Below, one piece after another: positions 18,301-28,889 of a stretch of DNA of 64,000 nt (position 1 is its first letter; the number at the start of each line of letters is the position of its first letter). This stretch comes from Hoplostethus atlanticus (Eukaryota; Chordata; Actinopteri; Trachichthyiformes; Trachichthyidae). The stretch is from NCBI GenBank assembly GCA_034670405.1, contig JAXDDX010000023.1:763501-827500 (forward strand), written 5' to 3'. A program made the position numbers and the translations under genes. A model generated the notes under the pieces. The model worked only from the letters and a program-made list of their open reading frames with translations, searched no databases and was not told the origin of the DNA.

Positions 18301-20431
18301 TTATACACACACTTCCTGAGCTTCATCTTCTGCTTTTTGTCACATTGAGCACACTATGCTATGTGGTCATCGTTATTACTATCCACTACAGTTCTCATTG
18401 ATGTTTAGTGATCTGTTGTCCACCACAGCTACAGTCCATAGAGATCATTGTTACATTACTCCCAGCACAGGTACCTGGTGAGGGAAACACTGCACAGGGC
18501 GCTAACGAGGCTACCAATTGTCTCAATCATGGTTTAATTTGTTTACAGTAATTATACCAAGGTGTCAGTTCATTTGACAATGATATTTTGATGTTTAAAA
18601 CTGCTGCACATAGCACCTTTAATGTAGCCTGACTTCACAAGTTTATTCACTTAAAAAGTTGGGTGTTAGAGAACAATTGAAGCCATGGTTTGATTGGCTC
18701 CTATGCAGTGCATGCCATTGTAACTTCAGGGACACAAAGCTTACAGGTACCTTTACAGGAACCCAAATCAGCCCCTACTGATCAGCGCCACGCTACATTT
18801 GGTGATTTAAAGGGGTCTAAAGCAATTATTGTCCAATTCGAATATATCCTTGAAACGTTCTGGTGACAGGATGAAGTGATGGAGGCCTCTAACTTGTAGT
18901 GACTTCATGATCCATGGCCGTCATGCACAATGACTGGATTACAAGGGTGAGTGAACTTCTCCATGTTGTGAAAGCACTTCTGACTGTCTATTGACCCCTG
19001 CTGTGAGATGATGAATTTCAAGGCACCAAGGCATCCTAAAACCTTGACGCTTCCGGTCCCTTACATGGAATGGAAAAGAGTGACATTGTCATCATCAACC
19101 ATCAGGGCAGTGCTGAGTTGAAAAACGGCAAAAAAGATGAGCTCACTCCCATAGTGGCATAGTATGGGGAAATGTCAGGATGATGCATATCCCTTCCCTC
19201 TGCTGTGTAATGCTGATAGGACCTGGGAACTGCTCTATTTGTGGGCTGGGATCTATTTGTACAAATTCGTCATTAATCACATCAGGGCTTTTCACACAAT
19301 TTCAACCCAAAGACCTCCAACCTGGGCTAACAGTACTCTGCCTGAAGGACCCCTATCTGAGCTGATGTTCGCAGTGCATAAGTGCATAACTATATAGGCC
19401 TTATATACTGTAGGTGGGGACATAGCAGTGGGAGATATATAAGAGTATATGAAACCTTTGTAAAGGCTTTCTGAATATGTCGCTGTGCTGCAGATGGATA
19501 CCTTCATTAGAAAACAACTGCAGCAGCTTTGAGTTATATGAAACTCAAACGTCCACACAAACTCTTTCCCCATCCTATGAGTCCGAATGAGTCCAGCTGA
19601 GGTTAAATGTGCATCAGGCTGGACTGGAGAATGCGAGGCTTCCACAGACGGGTACGGGAACCAATCCAGACACAAAAGGTTCACTCAGCTGATCCCACAC
19701 TCTCGGGCAAAAATAAAGAGACAAGCATGCCAACAAATATGCACAAGGCATCAAAAACTACAACCATGAAATGTGATCGGCCCGGGGGACAACCGTGTTT
19801 AAATGTTTTGAGGCGGTTATGAGGTGGAAAGCACAAAGCAGTGAGATCAATTCTTTGGTTTTATACTGTGGTACACCTCAAATCAAAGATGGAATGGATG
19901 TGGGATGAAAGAAGAGCCTGTTGGTGGTCTATAGGAGCATATTTTTGTGTATTTTAAGGGGTCAGATTTAAGGTTTAAATGAAGCCAATCATAGCAAGGA
20001 CCCTCACGTGTGAAAAGTGTGCAACATTTGAGGAATTAAAACTTTCCCTCGAGCCCCGATGATCTGTTTACTGAGCAGCTCGGCTTCATAATGTAAGTTG
20101 TGTGCTAATGAGGCTCATAAAGTCTCTCAGCTCTCTCTCTCTTGGGAGCAGCCCTATCAGGTTACACCCCGCCGTGGAGCTGAAGACGGTCCGGGGGTGC
20201 TGCGTATAGAAATAGGTGGTAGCTGACACCAGGAGTAAAAGTGAAATCCAAGCAGGTGGTCTACAGGGGAAATTCCTTTGGATGAGCAATGTTAAGACAC
20301 CAGAATTGGCCCAGGGGGGAAAAAAAGCCTGTATACATCCAAATTTGACATTTCAAATATAAACGTTGACTGGTTTATAAGAAAATAATAAATAATAACT
20401 AAATAATAGCAGGTGCAGCACTCACCTCCAT
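8921..20431 (-). CDS. cass4: Cas scaffolding protein family member 4 (HEPL)
   Basis: Seven coding exons on the minus strand: 20431-20426, 12835-12413, 11592-11509, 11381-11265, 11026-9695, 9567-9484 and 9364-8921. All junctions after the first exon are phase 0 with GT/AG borders, giving 829 codons (human about 786). The N-terminal SH3 domain (residues about 3-62) has KALYDN, ELAFRKGDI, GWW and LAPANRL. The substrate region carries nine YxxP motifs (YQIP, YKVP, YDVP, YDIP, YAVP, YDKP and others). A serine-rich helical region follows, then NDYVQLQ (position of the Src-binding YDYVHL of relatives) and a FAT-like C-terminus with KLVIMVGQRLVDTLC. The phrases GGYSTLPNP and EWIYDVPVSP single out CASS4 rather than BCAR1, NEDD9 or EFS. 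CAS proteins dock FAK and Src at focal adhesions and recruit CRK through phosphorylated YxxP sites. Confidence 0.93.
9695..11026 (-). other. cass4: cass4 large substrate/helical-bundle exon
   Basis: This 444-codon exon encodes residues about 211-654. YxxP motifs come first, then a serine-rich run (STASSSSTSSCDSLALSSSS) and a helical region with RLMDFVSSRWR and LDRFVMVARTVPEDVKRLV, ending in NDYVQLQ at the donor CAG|GTGAAA. The acceptor is CTGCACAG. Confidence 0.92.
11671..11800 (-). repeat. tRNA-derived SINE (minus orientation) in a cass4 intron
   Basis: Read on the minus strand the element begins TGAGCTCAGTCGGTAGAGCA (A-box-like), passes GGGTCGTGGGTTCAATCC (B-box-like), and ends with GTAAGTCGCTTTGGATAAAA, GCGTCTGCCAAATG and TGTAATGTAATG. 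The head resembles a tRNA-Lys gene. The tail is shared with the L2-type LINE at 50036-51330. With no aminoacyl stem partner it is a SINE, not a functional tRNA gene. Confidence 0.8.
11801..12370. other. Remainder of cass4 intron 2
   Basis: I see no coding exon or recognisable element between the SINE and the SH3 exon. Short open frames on the minus strand have no homology I recognise. Confidence 0.5.
12413..12835 (-). other. cass4: cass4 SH3-domain exon
   Basis: The exon starts after TTTCAG and ends at AAG|GTACAA. It encodes the whole SH3 domain plus the first two YxxP motifs (IYQIP and IYKVP). It is 141 codons, phase 0 on both sides. Confidence 0.9.
12950..13476 (-). mobile_element. Deleted Tc1/mariner-like transposon in cass4 intron 1
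   Basis: The ends are inverted repeats of about 30 bases: TACACTTCATGGTCAAACGT on the left and, reversed, TACACTACATGGACAAAAGT on the right. Both tips are TA, the Tc1/mariner target. On the minus strand near 13170-13215 it encodes PDLNPIQHLWDELE, the conserved C-terminal block of Tc1 transposases. At 527 bp it has lost most of the transposase and is non-autonomous. Confidence 0.85.
14968..14991. repeat. CA dinucleotide microsatellite
   Basis: About twelve uninterrupted CA units follow a short C run. This is a typical fish microsatellite, likely polymorphic. Confidence 0.95.
16552..16725. mobile_element. Small inverted-repeat (MITE-like) element
   Basis: The left end runs GCAGTGGTGTCCAAC, then GTGCCATGG, then GTCTGCAGGGTTTTC. 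The reverse complement of the right end runs GCAGCGGCATCCAATC, then GTGCTATGG, then GTCTGCAGGTTTTG. These are imperfect terminal inverted repeats of some 45-50 bases around a short core, at 174 bp total. No coding capacity; the superfamily is not determined. Confidence 0.6.
20426..20431 (-). other. cass4: Proposed cass4 first coding exon (two codons, Met-Glu)
   Basis: On the minus strand ATGGAG is followed at once by the strong donor GTGAGTGC. Joining it to the SH3 exon in phase 0 gives MENKLAKALYDN, close to the BCAR1 start MNHLNVLAKALYDN and the NEDD9 start MKYKNLMARALYDN. The SH3 exon itself lacks a Met upstream of KALYDN after its acceptor, so a short first exon is required. The link is by inference; another upstream exon is possible. 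Confidence 0.6.
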
Positions 20432-22490
20432 TTTTATTGTTATTATTTTTTTTTAATCAGAGGTCTTCAGTGTCCACACAGAGAGAAATAAGTCCGTCCA
20501 AAGTGATCAACCATGACTGGGGAGTGTGGATGCGGCGCTCTGGGGTTTAGTCCTTCTCTCTCTCTCACACACATTATTGTCTGAGCTGTCACTGAGAGCC
20601 AGCCTATTTTACACGCTGGGCGGGGAGATCAAGCTCCTAGTCTTGAACAGAGCTGCTTTCCTGCTGCCCCATTGGCCCCGAGAAATCGCCCCTCTCAGCA
20701 GCTGCCCCACCCCACTACTCTGTAGAGCTCTCTTGCCCCCCCTTCTTCCTTTTGGTAAAGCAGAAGTACATCAATTGTCATTGGTTTACTTTTCTAAGTA
20801 ACAGAGGGGGTTTTTTTTTTTTACGTGTCACTTAATATTATTCTCATTCTCTATCGCTTCCCCTTTTCGTATACATTTGATACTTTCCTCTGAAAGTTGG
20901 GGGGCGATGTGAAGCAGAAATTCTTGCGGCTCTAGACGTTGTTGTCTGGACAACATAAACAGCAGAGTCTGGGAGAATGTGGTTGGGGGTTGGGAAAGGA
21001 GTGGGGCCGATGGGGCAGGGTGACCTTCCAGTCTGGGGCTACCGGCCAGAGCTGAGGAAGAAACTAACACCACGTTGTATCGACTCAAAATAGAGCATTA
21101 AATGAAAAGCACCTAGGGATAACACGGGCTGGGAATCTGTTCACTCTGCTTCAGAGAATAACAAAGAAGATCAGGAGCTTTGATCATTTCTTTGTGTGAC
21201 CAAAGCCTTAATCCTGATTTTTTTTTTTTAACACAATTTAATCTTTAAAAGTAGGACACGAACATTTTGCAGACAGCACCTTTATCTCACAATTCAGCTG
21301 TTAGTAATATATTTCTTTTCAATACTTTTATTTATTTTTATAGTCTACCTACACTGTTGACATTGTCAGCAATGTGTTGACTTAACCCCGAAGTTGTTTC
21401 GATTTTATTTTGTTGCTTTTATTTACCCTTGTAAGTCGCTTTGGATAGAAGCTTCTGCTAAATGACTTATGTAATGTCATTTATTATTTCTATTTGTTTT
21501 ATGTTCTAGTTGTGTACTTATATTCAATTTCCTTTTCCCTGCTGAATCCTATTACTTTTGCTGCTGCAACAACTTAATTTCCCCATGGAGCTCAATAAAG
21601 CTTAATTTTCAATAAAGCTGCTTTTTTTAACCAATGTTTACACAACAATACAAAACACTTCCTATAGACTCATCATGTTATGACGTAACCCATGAAAGTT
21701 GACACACTGAGTCTTAGCCAATCCATTTGAGAATGAAAAATGTCTCATTTCCACAGAGTGATGATGGTCAATATGGTTGACCGTGGGAAGGTGTTGCATA
21801 TCTCTATATATGTGCGACCACAGGATGCAGGTTGCCCAGTGTTTGCAGCAACTGTGATCTCAAACCATCAACAGGATATTACCAAAGCTGACAGAGAAGT
21901 TTGTGGTTATGAGCTCAGGAAACAAGAAATGAATATGTTAAATGATCAATAATAGCAGCTTGTTTGTTTTAATTGTTTAATAAAAATCTGAATCACAACA
22001 TAGACAGTAGATAAACAAAATATAAAAGTGGAAAAGACAACCACACCAACTCCAACTGTCAATTTTGACATAAAAATCTGAGAAAAGTGGCAACTGAACT
22101 TTCCAAACGGAAATAAGGATTTTCCAGGTCAGACTCCAAAACGGCTCCTAATTCAGTCAGACATTAAATCAGTGTCATTCACAGACAGCATTGTTATCAA
22201 AAAGAGTCAAGATTACAGAAATAATCTCCCTACAACTTTAGCTGGAGAAACAGCGCCCTCAACCTTTGATGTAATGCCATTGCAGCCCCGGACTCGGCTC
22301 CTTTTGAAAGTATTTCCCTCTAAATTCCACTGTGAACAAACTAATACAAAACAATGCAAGATGCCAAAGACCACTGAAAGTGACCAGTTGTATGACAATA
22401 TGGAAAGGCTGCAGGAAGAGCCTGGGAGGCTGCAGGAAATACTGGGGGACAGTGGCTGCACTGTCCGGTGTCCTGTTTGGTACTCTGCGT
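20432..22490. other. cass4 5' flank and cass4-cstf1 spacer
   Basis: About 20432-20800 should contain the cass4 5' leader and promoter. A diverged L2/SINE tail copy sits at 21431-21480, and AATAAAGC occurs twice on the plus strand near 21594-21617. The side next to cstf1 should hold its 3'UTR. No further gene is supported. Confidence 0.5.
21431..21480 (+). repeat. L2/SINE-type 3' tail fragment
   Basis: GTAAGTCGCTTTGGATAGAA, GCTTCTGCTAAATGA and ATGTAATGTCAT match, with a few changes, the tail found at 11671, 44786 and 50036. It is a short isolated remnant. Confidence 0.75.
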
Positions 22491-22513
22491 GGGGGGGGGG
22501 GGGGGGGGGGGGG
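22491..22513. repeat. G23 homopolymer in the cstf1 3'UTR
   Basis: Twenty-three consecutive G on the plus strand become a C23 run in the cstf1 mRNA, starting about eight bases after the stop codon. The length may be imprecise in the assembly. Confidence 0.9.
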
Positions 22514-22521
22514 TCAAAACC

Positions 22522-25175
22522 TCAGTCTGTGGTTGTGCGACGGTACCAGAAACGAGCCCTGAAGTCATCGCTGCAGGTCATGAAGCCAGGGTTGGTGGGA
22601 GAGTGGACGATGCAGCGGACGATGTTGTTGTGGCCTAAGGACAGCAGGTTCTTCCTCTCGGCCGAGCGCGAGTCCCAGCAGCACAGGCTGATGGTACGTT
22701 CGTCAGGCAGCAGCACATAGTCCTCCGTGTGGTTGAACACTCCCTGTGTACGATGCATCTGGCGACCACTCAGCCCCGCACCTACAAGAGCAGGCAGGAT
22801 TTAGCCACCATACAAATTAATTCTGATGCTACACTAGGTGTTGACTGAAGGTGCTTTTCATTAAATTCAAAAGAACAGGCAGGGCAAAATAAAGGCCTAA
22901 TAACAGACAGGAAGTATAATAATATAATTCTAATAACAGGCCTAAACCACTGATGACAACAATCTCGACAATTCAGGTTATCACAGACAATCCCCACTTT
23001 ACCACTTTCCCATTTTGATGGGTCGTTCATGTACACTCAACTCATATTGGCAAAATTCAACCTGGACCCAATTTTCTCATCACAACCATCGATTCTGTCC
23101 AAAATCGTGTCAATTGCTTCACATTATAGCTACTTATTGTCTTGCTTGCCTGGGTGTGCAGCTCTCCAATGCAGTCCTAACAGCACCCAAAGCCCAAAAG
23201 CACCCAAAGCATGTCTTTACAGTCAATTGGTATGATGGAAAATGATGGGAAAATAAGGTGACGGTCAAAAACGACCGGAGTTATGTTTTAAGTCTCGTTG
23301 ATTGTGTTCATAATTCATATAATCTGATATGCTGTTTATAATAGGTAATATTAATAAGTAACGAACAGATGGAAAGGATGTCAATATATTTCCGCTCACT
23401 TCATTTTGAGACACAAATACGTTAACCACATGCTTGAGTTTGTGTGGCCTAATAATATGGATGGTATCCATTTTTAAGAATAGCTGAAAGAAAGATGCCT
23501 GTATAGCAAGCCTGATAGGAATAATGAGAATATGGTTGGCTCTTGTGCAACACAATAACTGTGAGAACAATCATGTCTCAAATATAATGCACAATTCAAT
23601 TCAATAAAATATTACATTTCTATTATCCCCTGTACAAAGCTGCAATGCCGTTCCCTGTACAATAAATACCGTCACCCTCACCTGTGTACTTCACCAGGGT
23701 CCGTCCCGTTGAGATCTCCCACAGCTTGACCACAGAGTCTTTGCCGCTGGACATGATGTACTTGGAGTTCTTGGAGAAGATGGCGGAGCAGACCTCGGCG
23801 CCGTCGTGGGCCTTGTCGAAGGTGGTCACGCAGCGGTTGGAGACGCCGTCCCACAGCTTGATGCTGCCGTCCTTGCTGCAGGTGACGTAGCTGTTGGCGC
23901 TGGGGTTGTAGCTCACGCCACTGATGGTGTCGGTGTGCTGGTCCAGCGGGTTGCAGGACACGAAACACTGGAAGGTGTTGACGTCGTAGAGGCGCAGGGT
24001 GGGGTGCTGCGTTCCCACCAGCAGGAAGTCGCCTGATGGGTGGAAGGAGATTGAACGCAGCATTTCAGCTTCCTGTAGGAAAACGGATGTGGATAGAATT
24101 TTATTAGAATACAAATGCCGTTTGCCACTTTGGAAAAGCAAAGGAATGGGTCTAATCCTATAATTAACACTATTTTCTGACATATTTTTTGATTGTCGGT
24201 GAACCAAATTTTGTATCTCCACCGTCAACAGATCAATGCTTATTTGGCCAAAACATTTATGAGAAATGATGAAATGAGATAAAACTTGAATGCTTCCCAT
24301 TACAGAATTTGGGCAATTCTACGTGCAAATACCGACCTGTATATGTTTAAATGCTCTTTTTGCAGAGGGCTTGGAGTAGTCAAACAGTTTGAGGGTGTAG
24401 TCTCGTGAGCCAGAGGCTAGGATCTGTTCAGTTGGATGGAAGGCGAGGCAGGTGACTTCGTCAACATGGTCATATAGAGTCCGAATCACAGGGTGGTTCT
24501 CCATGTTCTGCTGAGCTGTCTCATTCATCATTACCTAAAATGTAAAGTACAGCAAAATAAATAAATACGGGCCTCCTTAGTTAGCTCAAATAAAGAAAGA
24601 CGGGTGATCTGATTCTCAAGCCCATCTTACCTCAATGGGCATGGCACTCTTGGCTAGCATACGCTCTGTGTCCAGGATCTTGATGGAGGCATCAGCAGAG
24701 CCAGTGGCAATGAGCTGGCCATCACGGCTGTAGGTGGCAACACGACACGGACCCTTATGGGATGTAACATAGCAGGTCTCATACTCTGATGCCTCTGGAG
24801 ACATGGTCTGGACATCAGCATCAAACTCCAGGTCAATACCCACTCCAGGTGCTACTGTATCTGACCGACCAATGGCATACTGAACCGCACTGTCGTCATT
24901 CTCCATTCCTGTAAGAGGGTGTCAGGTATACAATTAGAGAAACTATGAGACATCCGGACAGGGTAACCCTGCAGACATAAAGTAAGCAACCTCATGATTA
25001 CCGCACCAATCTTAGCAAGCTGCATCAGCTGCTCAGAAGGCGACACTACGGCCTGTGGTTTGACCTCATTGATGAGACTGTTGGCGATGTTGGTGTATCC
25101 ATCATAGAGCAACTGGCTTATGATAAGCTTGTACAGTTGCTGCCGGTCCTTCAGAGTTGGTTTGGGCCGATACAT
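22522..25175 (-). CDS. cstf1: Cleavage stimulation factor subunit 1 (CstF-50)
   Basis: Five coding exons on the minus strand: 25175-25007, 24908-24631, 24534-24337, 24072-23682 and 22781-22522. All have GT/AG borders and phases that close; the 1,296 bases encode 431 residues, the length of human CSTF1. The start [19 protein letters not shown] opens the N-terminal dimerisation domain. The remainder is a WD40 propeller with blocks such as [58 protein letters not shown] and [17 protein letters not shown], ending [13 protein letters not shown]. CstF-50 works in the nuclear CstF complex with CSTF2 and CSTF3, which binds GU-rich sequence downstream of the poly(A) site and promotes cleavage. It is uniformly conserved and shows no defect. 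Confidence 0.97.
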
Positions 25176-25740
25176 GACGGATGTGGACTCAGTGGGACGT
25201 TAGCGCCAATAACTTGACTGTAACAAAAGACACATGTCAACAATTAATACAATGACCTTTTGACTGACTGTTGGTTCCGTTCTACCGAGTAGACATTAAT
25301 GTTAACGTAATGTAGCTAACCTGTGCAAGGACACGCTGTTGGCGTTTACTACTATCATATAACGAATGAATGGACCTTTGCAACTAGCTAGTGCTTAGCA
25401 AAGCTGCTAACGTTAGCTCTTCTGCTACAGTCAAGATGCTGCAAAAACAACAGCAAACATGGATACATCCCTTTCCTGGCTATGCGTGTATACGCCACAA
25501 CAAAAGGAATATGTGCTGTTTATCGACAGCAGTGCAAACACGACTACTCGCTTTATTTTAAAACTTAAAAATGTCAAACCCTCTGCAAGATTCCAGTAGC
25601 GCTTGGTCCCAAACGTGCGTTACGTTGTACGTATTCAGCGTCGTGCGTCACACCGGGCGCTGCAAACAGAGTGCAGAGTAACGATGTCTTCACGTACTGT
25701 CGGACATATCAGATTCCAAGATGAGCGTGAATGAACGGCC
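25176..25740 (-). promoter_or_regulatory. cstf1 5' leader and probable promoter region
   Basis: On the minus strand the 5' leader contains TTACAG (ending about 25219), a plausible acceptor for a noncoding first exon. Farther upstream, 25590-25690 has several CG dinucleotides (GCGTCGTGCGTCACACCGGG), unusual for this AT-rich spacer and compatible with a housekeeping promoter. No TATA box is evident. Confidence 0.4.
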
Positions 25741-28700
25741 CATCAAAGTACTAATGGGGAAACTGGGGAGTTTCTATGATAAACTGGGTTACCGATATGT
25801 GATTAAAATTGTAATTTAAACATCAATGACGTCCACCGAAAATGTGCTTTTGTTAGAATCTTGTTATAATGTCCAACCCAAAAGTACTTAAATGCACGAC
25901 AAGGCATGTTTACAAATATCAAATACGGAAGTAGAAGCTTACTAGGAGCACTTGAAGACAGCATGTCTTTAGTGCAGGACTAGAATCTAAGAATTTATTC
26001 ATCAATGAACACAAACAATCCGTAATGTAATGTGTGTCTGGTGAATTACATGTTTTAATGTGATCTAAGCACACTTACTTACCACTTTTTAACCCAAATA
26101 CTTTCCTTTTTTAAAATTTTTTTTTACCTCAGATATGTCTACTCATAACCCAGCAGAGGGAGCACAAGTCCAGTATCTCAAATGAACAGAGAAAATGAAG
26201 CTCTGAAGTTATGATCCTGGTTTTATTACTGTTATGGTGTTATGATCCTGGTTTTATTACTGTTATGGTGTTCTTTGCTTTGCAACTGTAGGCTTCATTA
26301 CCCCATTAACTGACCATGCAGAAAGCGGCATTGGAGAGTGTGATGGAGGAGAAAATGGAGACAATAACAACGGCTTAGTGTTTAGAACGGATAAGCACAC
26401 ATTTTGTGTAATACAGCTGATGATGGTGTTGGTGGTGGTGAAGATGGTGATGATAATCCGAGACATAAGACTGTGTTTTGCTATTTGAGTGGGTAGGCCT
26501 ACAGCAATCCACCCCCCCCACCCCCTCCAGTATTTCACTTGCCACTTCCTGCATGTGGCTTCCTAGCTTCCTAGCTCAAATGCCAGCCAAAAAAAAAGAA
26601 ATCACAAATGTAATGCAATATATACAGATGGAGAATAGTGTATTGGTCTGGTAGAGACATATTCAGACATCTATCATTTCATGTGCATAACTGCAGCAGC
26701 AAGAGACCCATTTAGCTACTAATAAAGCAAGCTGGATATTTCCCCTGCGTGTCTTCTATGCAGAGCCATAAATTGCATAAGATGTCTATCGAAATATTCA
26801 GTGGCAGGCGCCTTACCTTTACAAGCCTCAAAACATTGCATGAACACTGTGGCAGTGAGGGGTTAGAACTATTTAACATCTCCCTTGATTAGGGTTTTAC
26901 TTTCTACAAGTACATTATTGCCAAGCAATATACACACAACTCTGCTTACTGGCTGGAGTTGTAGAGCATTGATCATTGTATTTGAATTGGGAAGTATTTG
27001 GAACTATTAGGGTAATTTTTGATTTCAATGGTGTAACTGTTTTAGACATTTGTCTGACACTCCTGCTCCGTGGCTGTAGCTAATAACACACGGGTAGCAG
27101 CTGTGAAACTTGGAACGACAGAGAAGAGCAACAACACTGCATCCACATGAGAATAAAGTCTAAATCACAACAAAACAATTATGTTTCCTTCAACAATGCA
27201 GAAGTTCAGCAGCCATGAGACCAGCACTAGGTCCAGATCACGTTCCATGTCAGTCCATTGTTTAGATCTGCAAAACTTGACCAAACATTGTATCCTAGTA
27301 ACCTAAGTTCAGCATTTAAATTCCCGCCCACTGTTTTGGAGAAAGCTTCTTAACAGTGGCCTTTACCATCCACAGAGTTTCACTGAAAAATAGATAATTT
27401 TAAGTATTCTGTCTCCATCATGACAATATGCAGTGAAAAACATGTAAACAACAATTTCCCCTCCCTTCATGACTGTGAGCTGGGTAAAGAAGGTAGAAAA
27501 CAGGCACGGTAGGAGGTGTCTTGTTACCATGTCAACACAAAGCATGTTCTCAGAGGACCAGCCAGCAGTTGCCTTGGAGACCAGCGAGAGTCCATCTGTA
27601 CCAGTGAAATGATATAAAAAACATTTGTTTTCTATCAGCAAATGTCATGGGCTAATTGCATGGTGGATTCCTCGGGATCTCATACAGTTAAGAAATATGA
27701 GCTTTGAAAACGCCACTCACATCAGAGATTTGAAGGTAAAATTCTTTCTCATTCATGCATTCACAAAAATAAAATAAATCTGATCCATTGGGAAAATGAC
27801 ATCCAGTGCAATTGTGATGTGAGTATTCCTACAACATAAATGCACCTACTTCACTTAAAATAACTCTTTCAAGCCTTTCAAGGACTTTCAAGCCTCCTAG
27901 GTGTGTAGTGATATCCACGTTTTCAAGCTTTGTCATTGGTGAAGCCACTTGGGGCAAGGAGGCAGAATAATACACGTTGCACCATTACACATTGCATAAC
28001 TCAGTCATTTGTTGACATGGCCATGTATGCTAACCTCACTGAGAAGACAGAAAGTGTGTGAGTGTATCAGTCTGTCAGATTGTGAGATTGTCACGTTTGT
28101 CTTTTTATGCCGACATTAACCAGAATAATTAGACCATGATCTAACCGACAACAGGGCCAAAGAAACAAGCAGGTTCTCTACAACGGTTGTGCCATGTATC
28201 ACCTGTAAACATTGGTAATAATCCCTTTAAGGGCACCATACAATGAAAGGAAGAGTTGGTTTTACTTTTTTTGCCTGAGACCAACTGAGGAAAACTGATC
28301 AATACACATTTTTTACACTTGGACAAGGCTGGGGGAAAACTGCTGCTAAAAATAACATACGAACAGAGGCAATGGTTAGGAATTGTTGCACAGTATTTTT
28401 CTGATTCCAGGCTCTGGAAAGGATCAATGCAGTAGGTTTTCTTCTATTTCATTCTTCTGTTCATTTATTATTGGTTCAGATGCCATCACCAGCCACAGCA
28501 TCCAAAATGAAAACCTTTGATTGCGATATCAAAAAGGCATCAGCGGTTTTCTTCCTTCCGCGTGTGTGGTCTAGACTGGTTCACCATTGCAAACTGGTGC
28601 ACACTCTAATGGTGGCAGTGGTTGTAAGTGGAGAAATTCACTCCAGTCACTCACAAATCATCCATTTATTCCCCGCCTGTAAGAGTCAGTACAGTGCAAG

Positions 28701-28789
28701 TGCAGCAAAATGGCCACATCAACATTAGCTTTGCTGCACCCTTGTGTGAGTGGGTGTGTGAAATACAATGGGTAGGAGGAAGCAGGTAG
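25741..28789. other. Divergent spacer between cstf1 and znf831
   Basis: No gene is supported in these 3 kb. Apart from a 31-base tandem duplication at 26208-26272 and a C-rich patch at 26510-26528, it is ordinary AT-rich DNA. AURKA, head-to-head with CSTF1 in mammals, is not seen here. Confidence 0.55.
26208..26272. repeat. 31-bp direct tandem duplication
   Basis: Two adjacent, identical copies of a 31-base unit starting GTTATGATCCTGG begin at 26208 and 26239. Perfect identity indicates a recent duplication or an assembly artefact. Confidence 0.9.
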
Positions 28790-28889
28790 GAGGGGGAGAG
28801 AGTATATATCTGAGCCAGAAGTCAGTTACTGACTCAAACTGTTGATGGTAAAGTCAATCAGCCAACATGTGAGAATTTACCGCTGAAGG
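28790..28889 (+). promoter_or_regulatory. Candidate znf831 promoter and 5' noncoding exon
   Basis: GAGAGTATATATCTGAGCC includes a TATA-like box near 28801-28808. About 80 bases downstream the sequence GCTGAAG|GTAAGC gives a strong donor after 28889. A second donor, AAAGAG|GTAAGTGA, lies near 29392, and the znf831 coding exon has an acceptor (CTTATCTTACAG) ending at 31195. This is positional inference without transcript evidence. Confidence 0.35.

Larger units (their letters stand above)
13477..20425. other. Bulk of cass4 intron 1
   Basis: Nearly 7 kb without a supported exon. It contains a CA repeat (14968-14991), a G run near 16404-16412, a small inverted-repeat element (16552-16725) and several short AT-rich palindromes such as GATATATATATATC near 14277. 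The many small open frames have no homology I recognise. Intronic enhancers may be present but cannot be recognised by eye. Confidence 0.5.

Noticed and set aside
21740-21952. Small open frame on the plus strand between cass4 and cstf1
   Set aside because: It has no recognisable motif and neither splice nor promoter support.
22172-22720. Plus-strand open frame running through the G23 tract
   Set aside because: It is antisense to the last cstf1 exon, depends on the exact G-run length, and has a polyglycine stretch arising from the homopolymer.
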